This document shows positions 56,262-64,000 of a stretch of DNA of 64,000 bases, piece after piece. The stretch is from Engraulis encrasicolus. Its lineage: Eukaryota > Chordata > Actinopteri > Clupeiformes > Engraulidae. The notes under the pieces were generated by a model. It did no database searches and was not told the origin of the DNA. It was given only the letters and a program-made list of their open reading frames with translations. The DNA is taken from positions 44,509,187-44,573,186 of the forward strand of contig NC_085867.1 in NCBI RefSeq assembly GCF_034702125.1, read 5' to 3'. Position 1 is the stretch's first letter, and every line of letters begins with the position of its first letter. The translations under genes were made by a program, and so were the position numbers.

Positions 56262-56466
56262 GCAGCAGTGGCCTAGTGGTTATGGAGGGGGTCTTTCAAT
56301 CTGGAGGTTGTAGGTTCAAATCCCATCTTGACCTCTCCCTACACCTTCGTCCATGGCTGAAGTGTCCTTCCTAACCCCACATTGCTACAGGGACTTTAAC
56401 TAATACTGCACCCTGAAAAAAGTCCAAGTTGCTTTAGAAACAAACATCAGCTAAGTGTGATGTAAT
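56262..56466 (+). mobile_element. tRNA-derived SINE (family A)
   Basis: Near-complete copy: head gcagcagtggcctagtggtt, B box ggttgtaggttcaaatccca, body cgtccatggctgaagtgtcc and cacattgctacagggacttt, 3' end atcagctaagtgtgatgtaa. It directly abuts the hAT MITE that follows. Confidence 0.85.
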
Positions 56467-56793
56467 GTGTACACCAGGGCTATTCAAATGGCGGCCCTTG
56501 GACAGCAAGGTTCTGGCCCCCCACAAGCCCCTTGAAATACAGAATCGTTTTTCGGAATTTAGAGTCTGAGTTCCGTATCGAGCTGAAACGGGACACGGTA
56601 TGTTAAAATGCAGGAAATTACATCTAAGACATGCAAAATTTTCTGGTGGAGGACCCCCAGACCCCCTTGTTCAGTGAAGTGTCCTGTATTTTTTCGGCAA
56701 CCATAATACATACGTACAGTTTGGCCCCTTTACTGCGAGGAATTAGAAAAACTGGCCCTCGGTGACATATAATTGAATACCCCTGGTGTACAC
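56467..56793. mobile_element. hAT-type MITE with perfect 8-bp duplication
   Basis: The element at 56475-56785 begins CAGGGCTATTCAAATGG and ends AATTGAATACCCCTG. It is flanked by GTGTACAC at 56467-56474 and 56786-56793. The interior includes ggcggcccttggacagcaag and gcggccc-type words. It inserted at the tail of a SINE. Confidence 0.9.
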
Positions 56794-57948
56794 ACTAACA
56801 GACACAGTTAATTGAAATCCCTAAAGATAAATTATACAAAAATGTATAATGTTAAGAGCAAGACAACTAAACATTACTGTCCACACAGGGAAGTAGAGAT
56901 AACAGCATTATCAGAATGGCATAGGAGCACTCTAAAACTATGATTCAAACCGTAAAGCATTGTCCATAAGGCAACAAGAAAATGTTCTGTGACACATGAT
57001 GTGTTCCTGACAACATAGCCTGTCTCTAGGTAGCCTCTTACTGCAGATGGGCCCGTCATTCATTGCTGAAATTTGGGTGACAGTAAAGTTATAACATAGG
57101 CTCTGAACAAATGGCTTGAACAATTTCATTCAACTGTAACCTTTACCATTGGACCAACATGCTACTGAGGCTGTTTCACTACTGTCCCACTAGAGGGCGC
57201 TGCTGTGTATACTGCCGGCATGGCTTGGCAGTAAGACCTGGGGAAGAAGCAGTCTGGCATTACAGTAAGACACTAAACATGGGGTGCATTCCAAAATGCG
57301 ACGTTACGTCCTCCACTTGGGCTTGTGGCCTCACGTTTTGCTGATGCCCCGCCTCTGTGGAGAAAACAATTAAGTTTGCCTGCTGTCAGCCAAGCCAAAA
57401 CAATTTTGGGGGGCTATTCTTCATTTAGCCTCCTGTTTGAACATGAGATATTGAAATATGCAAGGATCTAAGGTCGCATATTGGAATTCCGGTGTTACCA
57501 ATTGGCAGACTAGCTAATCTGCCCTCTGTATGGGCCCCCATCATAATATATACGAAAAAAAATAATACAAGAGGGGCCCCAAGTCTAGATTTTGCCTAGG
57601 GCCCCCAAAAGGGGGTAGCGCCGCTGCTGGTTCTGTGTCTAATTATGTTGTCAAACCACAGCCAATAACGTGGCTTGGTAGTAACCGTAGGAACGAAGCC
57701 CTCTGGCCAGGGCATTAAGCATGTTCACAGTCTAATTTAGCTGTCAAACTGCAGCCAATAGCATATGTGTCCAAAATAAACCTTTTAGCTGTCAACCTGC
57801 AGCCATTAACATACAGTATGCGTCCAAACTGCAGCCAGTAGCGTACAGTATGTGTCCAAAATAAACCTTCACAGCCTTTGATTCAGAAGATATTTGGAGT
57901 CCAGTGCCACTTGGGCGGGTTCAGTTTTCTGTGTCAGTATGTCAATTG

Positions 57949-58222
57949 AGGGCAGTCATGGATAAGCGGTTAAGGCATTAGACTTGTGACCCAAAGGTTG
58001 CTGGTTCAACTCCCGACCCGCCAGGTTGGTGGGGGGACTAATTAACCAGTGCTCTCCCCCCATCCTCCTCCATGACTGCATGCTACCGTCCCGCCGCACT
58101 GCTCCTTCGTGTGCCATTTGGGGCTACCCCCTTGCACAGGTGAGGCATAAATGCAATTTCGTTCTGTGCTGGATCACAATGACAGTTGGAGTTGGAGTTT
58201 CCCAAGTGGACCTTCACTTTAC
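57949..58222 (+). mobile_element. tRNA-derived SINE (family C), nearly full length
   Basis: The head gggcagtcatggataagcgg and ttaaggcattagacttgtga, then aaggttgctggttcaactcc and gacccgccaggttggtgggg. The body includes catgactgcatgctaccgtc, gtgccatttggggctacccc, aatgcaatttcgttctgtgc and tggatcacaatgacagttgg. The closely related head at 41381 lacks the body. Confidence 0.8.
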
Positions 58223-58380
58223 TTCAATATGGTTTAAAATCTGTGTAAGAGAGAGGGTGTTGTGATGTCACTCTTCAGATTTACACAGGAGGGACTTTCC
58301 TTCAATAGCATCAAAGGTCTTCTCGTAGGTCTGATGACTGATGCCTATTTCACTGGCTGTAATAGACTTTGAAATCTGCA

Positions 58381-58503
<123 letters not shown>

Positions 58504-58559
58504 GCTGGGCTGGGCTGTGAGCCAGAGAGGAGTATTAGTGATGTAGTGTTTGTGAGAAG

Positions 58560-59112
58560 GGCACAGTGGCCGTGTGCATTATTGTAGTGTAGGCCCTACA
58601 TGTAGCCTATACAGTACTATGCAGTGTAGAGTTTAGCCGTGTGCATTATTGTAGTGTAGGCCCTACGTGTAGCCTGCATATACTACAGTACTATGTAGTG
58701 TAGAGTTTAGCTATGTGCATTATTGTAGTGTAGGCCCTACGTGTAGCCTGCATATACAGTGCTATGTAGTGTAGAGTTTAGCCGTGTGCATATATGTAGT
58801 GTAGGCCCTATATGTAGCCTGCATATACAGTAGCCTACTATGTGGTGTAGAGTTTAGCCGTGTGCGTTAGTGTAGCATAGGCCCTACGTGTAGCCTGCAT
58901 ATGTAGTGTAGAGTTTAGCCGTGTGCATTATTGTAGTGTAGGCCCTACGTGTAGCCTGCATATACAGTGCTATGTAATGTAGAGTTTAGCCGTGTGCATT
59001 ATTGTAGTGTAGGCCCTACGTGTATCCTGCATATACTACAGTACTATGTAGTGTAGAGTTTAGCCGTGTGCATTATTGTAGTATAGGCCCTACGTGTAGC
59101 CTGCATATAGGC
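58560..59112. repeat. Minisatellite of about 60-80 bp units, about 8 copies
   Basis: Core words gtgtgcattattgtagtgta, ggccctacgtgtagcctgca and tatgtagtgtagagtttagc recur in order with length variation in the tatac-acagta part. Confidence 0.93.
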
Positions 59113-59344
59113 ATGTAGGCCTACCCTCCACTACGTAGTAATTTGTAATGATGATATGAAGATATCCAAGTCAGAACGTCATGTAATTCAGCCACGAAAA
59201 GGAGGAGTAGGCTTACTTTATCTTAGTTTTGTCTTGCCATGTAATACACAACAATGAAAAATAACATTGAATATTGAATGAAAAAGGACATACGCTCAGT
59301 CAGGGAAATGAGGCCTAGTTTTGTTGTGCTGTGTCCTTTTGCTG

Positions 59345-59480
59345 TCCTACACGAGAATAATAATGACATTGAGGATATCGAGGGACATAAATTCAGTCAG
59401 GTAAAGGACTAATGTAGAATAATAATGACATTGAGGATATCGAGGGACATAAATCCAGTCAGGGAAAGGACTAATGTATC
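59345..59480. repeat. Tandem duplication of about 65 bp
   Basis: gaataataatgacattgagg plus atatcgagggacataaat and cagtcagg-aaaggactaatgta occurs twice in direct repeat. Confidence 0.9.
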
Positions 59481-59522
59481 TCTTTTCAGGATGAGGAGCC
59501 AGAAGTTTTATTGCTGGTGTTC

Positions 59523-59872
59523 CCCCCACAGGCTAGATATGGCTGCAGCCTAAGGGTCCCCACAGGCTAGATATGGCTGCAGCTTATGGACCCTACAGGC
59601 TAGATACGGCTGCAGCCTAGGGCCCCCACAGCCTAGATATGGCTGCAGCCTATGGGGCCCCACAGGCTAGATATCGCTGCAGCCTAGGGGCCCCCACAGA
59701 CTTGATATCGCTGCAGCCTAGAGGCCCCCACAGACTAGATATCGCTGCAGCCTAGGGGCCCCCACAGACTAGATATGGCTGCAGCCTAGGGGCCCCACAG
59801 GCTAGATATCGCTGCAGCCTAGGGCCCCCCACAGACTAGATATCGCTGCAGCCTAGAGCCCCCAACTGCCAC
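59523..59872. repeat. 35-bp minisatellite, about 10 copies
   Basis: Core cacagrctagatatsgctgc plus agcctaggggcccc. CTGCAG is present in every unit. Confidence 0.95.
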
Positions 59873-60008
59873 AGCCAGGGGGCTCCCTAGTTTTTTTTAA
59901 ATTCCAAAATGGTGACAAGATGTGTGAGAAAAATTCATCTCATGTGAAGTATAGTTTTCTCCCGAGGCGAGTTCTTATTGCCTGCAAGGTGTACACTTAT
60001 CTAACTCA

Positions 60009-60082
60009 AGGCACTGCTGGGATTCGAACCCAGGGTCTCCTGTTTACAAGACAGGCAATTTAACCAACTACACCACAGCACC
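60009..60082 (-). tRNA. tRNA-Thr(UGU)-like gene, probably a pseudogene
   Basis: 74 nt on the minus strand. Acceptor arm GGTGCTG pairs with CAGTGCC (two G-U pairs). Anticodon arm CCTGT-CTTGTAA-ACAGG carries TGT. The T arm CTGGG-TTCGAAT-CCCAG is perfect, and the discriminator is T. The anticodon and T halves match eukaryotic tRNA-Thr well. The D arm (GTGT against AATT) has two mispairs where functional tRNA-Thr has GCTT against AAGC. No T4 terminator follows within about 30 nt. A worn tRNA gene or a tRNA retrocopy is likelier than a working gene. Confidence 0.5.
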
Positions 60083-60493
60083 TGGTTGTAGCATAATGCA
60101 TGCCGTTCGATCACTGGAACACGGTAACAGTACTTGAAAAGTTAACTGCCATAGTGTGACGCTACAATGACATAACAGAGGGCCTTTAGTAATAAACAAC
60201 AACTTGGTCATTGCCATTCTGGTAACAACAAATTTACAGTAGACTTTAAAGCTGTGTCTTAACGGGTTAAATCTTCTAATACTCCTCTCCATAGTTAGAA
60301 GACATGTTATCCATAGCCTCTTAGTGCAGATGGGGTCGCCGGCAGGCCTATTCACTATTTGCTTAATATACGCTTTCATTTTCATACTTAACTACATCAT
60401 AACATTGCTATGATAGTACAACGAGTCCTAAATAACAGATTAAGACATTAGCCATTACAATTTTGGTGACAGTAAGGTTATTCATATAAGCTC

Positions 60494-61008
60494 TTAAGGG
60501 CCGTACACACACGTCGCTGCTAGTTACTCGCTCAGCGGATGAAGTCAATATAATGTCTATGTGTTCCAGCGAGTCTCGCTGATGAGTAGGCGAGGAGAGT
60601 ACAAGCGATGCGATGTGGGCGGGTTCCGAGATAAACTTATTTTATCTTCAAGCGACGCGAGTTAAGCGAGTAACCAATTGGAATGCAGAATACAGATTAT
60701 TGACAGGTGACGTTGCCCCTGTGGTGTTCTGACCACCCAACTTCTGCACGCCATCACACTTTGGTTAAAAGTGTTGAGGAAAATACATACAGTGTACACC
60801 ATCAAAGGCTCATATCATATGCATGGTTGTGCACAGCACACGATCAACGTTAAACAGCGTAGGCCTACATTTTGTTTCGTACGGACGTTATTGGCACGGA
60901 CAGCGGGAACCATGACAACCAGTAAACAAAATCACCCAGAGCGAGTGGCAAGTAGGCGAGTGAGCAAGTAGCGAGTAAATAGCAGCGACGTGTGTGTACG
61001 GCCCTTTA
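60494..61008. mobile_element. Harbinger-like foldback MITE (TTA duplication)
   Basis: The element at 60497-61005 begins AGGGCCGTACACACACGTCG and its right end is the exact complement, continuing through ctgcta and actcgct. It is flanked by TTA at 60494-60496 and 61006-61008. The interior has cgag or gcgag-rich sequence. A 3-bp TWA duplication fits PIF/Harbinger or ISL2EU. Confidence 0.85.
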
Positions 61009-61317
61009 TATATACACATAGGCTCTGGGCCTAAGGGGTTGATTCCTAGCTCATAATGATGACAGTTTGTTTCATTTTGTTGCAAAGTTTGCCTTCCAAG
61101 GGTAACCACATTACCCGTTAGCCTAAGGGCCCAGAGTCATCTAAACCCGGCCCTGTCCGCAGCACCCTCATTCAGGGCATGCCAACCCTCACCATCTGGT
61201 GTCAGTAGATTAGTATCTCTCACTATCAATCTTCATATCTTTAGTGTTTCATTATTTATTTCTTTTTAATCGGCCTGCCTCATTACAATTAATATTTATA
61301 GCCTTCACACTCCGCCT

Positions 61318-61337
61318 TTGATCCTGCAGCTATGTGA

Positions 61338-61387
<50 letters not shown>

Positions 61388-61409
61388 TGGGGAGCCTGCA
61401 GCTATGTGA

Positions 61410-61455
<46 letters not shown>

Positions 61456-61529
61456 TGGGTAGCCTGCAGCTATGTGAGTCTGTCTGTCTGTCTGTCTGTC
61501 TGTTGGGGAGCCTGCAGCTATGTGAGTGA

Positions 61530-61583
<54 letters not shown>

Positions 61584-61605
61584 TGGGTAGCCTGCAGCTA
61601 TGTGA

Positions 61606-61647
<42 letters not shown>

Positions 61648-61669
61648 TGGGGAGCCTGCAGCTATGTGA

Positions 61670-61720
<51 letters not shown>

Positions 61721-61890
61721 GGGTAGCCTGCAGCTATGTGAGTCTGTCTGTCTGTCTGTATGTCTGTCTGTCTGTTGTGGAGCCTGCAGCTATGTGAGTC
61801 TGTCTGTCTGTCTGTCTGTCTGTCTGTTGGGGAGCCTGCAGCTATGTGAGTCTGTCTCTCTGTCTGTCTGTCTGTTGGGGAGCCTGCATG
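61318..61890. repeat. Higher-order (TCTG)n array
   Basis: About nine units, each with a variable number of TCTG tetramers (roughly 5-13), followed by a fixed linker ttggggagcctgcagctatg plus tgag. A 35-bp repeat (cccctatcatttaataaatc) follows at 61927-62020. Confidence 0.95.
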
Positions 61891-62316
61891 CTCCGGTGTC
61901 AAAGTCTGGTATTAACACCGTCACTGCACCCCTATCATTTAATAAATCATTCCCGCTGCCGTGCCCCTATCATTTAATAAATCATTCCTGCTGCCGCGCC
62001 CCTATCATTTAAATCACTCCGGCATCTTCATTGAGTGCTCTGGTCCAATTGCTCCGCTGTTAACATTCCCTCACTTGCACTGACACGCACAGTAGCAAGT
62101 GCTGCTGCAGACCCTGTGTATGTGAGCCACCTTTGGCAACATGGAGTGCAGGCCTAGTGGATAGCCACCTGTGGTTTGGCAACATGGTTTAGACACCTTG
62201 TGTATGACCCTGGCCTTTTAAAGTTTTACCATTTAAATCTGCAGGCTTGGGAAGTTTCCTGCGGCTGGCTTCAGAAACATGTTGAACCGCCCCCACGCGC
62301 CCACCCATACATGCAT

Positions 62317-62368
62317 GTGCGCACGCACGTGCGCACGCACGCACGCACACACACACACACACACACAC
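62317..62368. repeat. (CA)n with CACG start
   Basis: CG-rich CACGCA start and about 25 bp of CA, split from the CA stretch at 62631-62645 by a MITE. Confidence 0.9.
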
Positions 62369-62630
62369 TAGGGCTGTAACGATATTGTATCGAACCGAGA
62401 AATCGTGATACACAGAGTCACGATACTGTATCGTGATACAAGGAGGCAGTATCGTGATACGCCCTTTCAACGTGTATTACCCATTAGTCCAGAAAACAAC
62501 CTTATGATTTGATGTGATAGTGTTTCCAAACAGTGGAGATGCATTTCAGAAATCGTGGGGTGTATCGAACCGTAGGTCAAAAATCGTGATATGAACCGAA
62601 TCATGAGTTGAGTGTATCGTTACAGCCCTA
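62369..62630. mobile_element. hAT-type MITE inserted in a (CA)n tract
   Basis: TIRs TAGGGCTGTAACGATA and TATCGTTACAGCCCTA. ACACACAC lies on both sides, consistent with an 8-bp duplication, though the CA context makes that uninformative. The interior consists of repeated atcgtgatac words. Confidence 0.85.
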
Positions 62631-62887
62631 ACACACACACACACACTCCCAACACCCCACCCTCCAACTTTCCAATAAATCATTCTGCCATTTATTGCGT
62701 GTGTGTCATATTTCCGCAACTTGCATTTCCCTTCATGTGCCAGTTTTAGGACTACTATCCTATTGAAGTCTTACATTATTATTTTATTGTCAGTAGCGTA
62801 TTGCTGCGCGTCACGCATGTTTAAATTTTTGTGCTTTGGCTTGCGGCTGAGCACGGTTGTGTGAACGTTCCTAAGCTTTCTGACCGG

Positions 62888-63158
62888 ATGCCACGGGGGT
62901 CTCCCCCTCAGCTTTGCTATGCTGCTGGATGCCACGGGGGACTCCCCCTTAGCGTTGCTATGCTGCTGGATGCCAGAAGGTTCTCCCCCTTAGTGTTGCT
63001 ATGCTGCTGGATGCCAGGAGGTTCTCCCCCTTAGTGTTGCTATGCTGCTGGATGCCAGAAGGTTCTCCCCCTTAGTGTTGCTATGCTGCTGGATGCCAGA
63101 AGGTTCTCCCCCTTAGCGTTGCTATGCTGCTGGACGCCAGAAGGTTCTCCCCCTTACG
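62888..63158. repeat. 41-bp minisatellite, first block
   Basis: About 6.5 copies with core ggttctcccccttagcgttg and ctatgctgctggatgccaga. Array identity rises toward the right. Confidence 0.95.
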
Positions 63159-63772
63159 GTGCCCATCCATTTGTCAGTTTGACGCAAGCTGTGACAAGCA
63201 ATTCAATTCATTTTCAATGAAATGCGGCAGATCGTCGTTACCGGACTCGCAAAGCATGTTGGGATTCCGGCACGGCGAGCTTGGGTCCGGTGGCACGTTG
63301 AGCTCTCCCGAAAGTTATGCAAATTAGCAGCGGCTGACGGACTGCGTTACCCAATGACTGTTGAGCAGATGTCCCATGATACCTGTGGTCATCACGAAGG
63401 TGCATTTCCCTCTGTAAAAGTAGATTTTTGACATCTATCGAACTTTTGGATGTACAAAATATAGACTACAAGCATTTATGTTGCATGTGCTTATGATGCC
63501 TGGGTTCAAATGATTATGTTCGATTTCGACCATAAGCATAACAACACGAGGCCAAGCTGTGTGTGAAAAAAACACGTGCCGAGTTCGGTAAGAGCATTTT
63601 GAACTGTAATTTAGGGGCAGTTGGTTTGCTATATCGATAAAAACGGCTAGAAATGTAGATTGATATACTTCCTGTATATAACTCCCGGGCCACGCGGGTT
63701 GTAGTAGCACTGCGTCGACACTGGGGCATCCAGTACGTCGAGCTACGATAACGTAACGCTATAATGGATCTC
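63159..63772. other. Unique segment splitting the 41-bp minisatellite
   Basis: About 610 bp of mixed-composition sequence with more CpG than its surroundings and an octamer ATGCAAAT at 63317-63324. No terminal inverted repeat or coding frame was recognised. Confidence 0.5.
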
Positions 63773-64000
63773 TAGCCTGAGCGTTGCTATGCTGCTGGAT
63801 GCCAGAAGGTTCTCCTCCTTAGCGTTGCTATGCTGCTGGATGCCAGAAGGTTCTCCCCCTTAGCGTTGCTATGCTGCTGGATGCCAGAAGGTTCTCCCCC
63901 TTAGCGTTGCTATGCTGCTGGACGCCAGAAGGTTCTCCCCCTTAGCGTTGCTATGCTGCTGGATGCCAGAAGGTTCTCCCCCCCAGCGCAGGTATCCCGC
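63773..64000. repeat. 41-bp minisatellite, second block (runs to the window end region)
   Basis: Five further copies of the same unit as 62888-63158, nearly identical to the right half of that block. The array ends at about 63985. Confidence 0.95.

Noticed and set aside
61402..61902. Long Arg-Gln-Thr-Asp and Ser-Val-Cys-Leu repeat frames
   Set aside because: They come from the (TCTG)n array, whose 24-bp linker keeps every frame open. Not a protein.

Overview
The window is eukaryotic genomic DNA, almost certainly from a teleost fish. The main gene has dozens of short exons with GT-AG introns and encodes a sarcomeric myosin heavy chain closest to the fish fast-skeletal type. The surroundings are full of long (CA)n and (TC)n microsatellites, tRNA-derived SINEs, L2/Rex-like LINE fragments and foldback MITEs of kinds common in teleosts. 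The species cannot be named from the sequence.

One complete protein-coding gene is present, on the minus strand. I placed 39 coding exons between 27076 (ATG) and 8271 (TGA). They splice to an unbroken 5808-nt reading frame (1935 residues plus stop) with motor, converter, IQ/neck and coiled-coil rod. A TATA-containing promoter and a short non-coding first exon are predicted near 31093-31190, and a poly(A) signal lies about 95 bp past the stop. At the left edge (70..1, minus) begins a second MYH gene in the same orientation. Its first coding exon is nearly identical, its upstream intron is recognisably homologous, and its own TATA promoter lies at 3475-3526. The window therefore samples a head-to-tail array of myosin heavy-chain genes whose products would assemble into thick filaments of striated muscle.

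Layout. 1-3.5 kb: 5' end and first intron of the downstream paralogue. 3.5-8.2 kb: intergenic, repeats only. 8.2-31.2 kb: the complete MYH gene, with MITEs, SINEs and LINE fragments in its introns. 31-64 kb: no recognisable host gene. This last part holds two larger LINE remnants, each in a nested insertion, many MITEs (several with clear target-site duplications), tRNA-type SINEs, one tRNA-Thr-like sequence, two long hairpins and more than a dozen mini- and microsatellite arrays.

The most informative observations are: (1) the two MYH promoters keep a CArG-like block and a TATA box at identical spacing; (2) the end of coding exon 38, with its splice donor, has been partly duplicated into intron 38 and broken up by nested MITEs; (3) two TTAA-flanked MITE copies bracket the last coding exon; (4) exon 35 has a frame-breaking GT 4 nt beyond its family-conserved donor; (5) the first IQ motif lacks its usual Arg-Gly. 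I found no evidence of a wholly new biological system.
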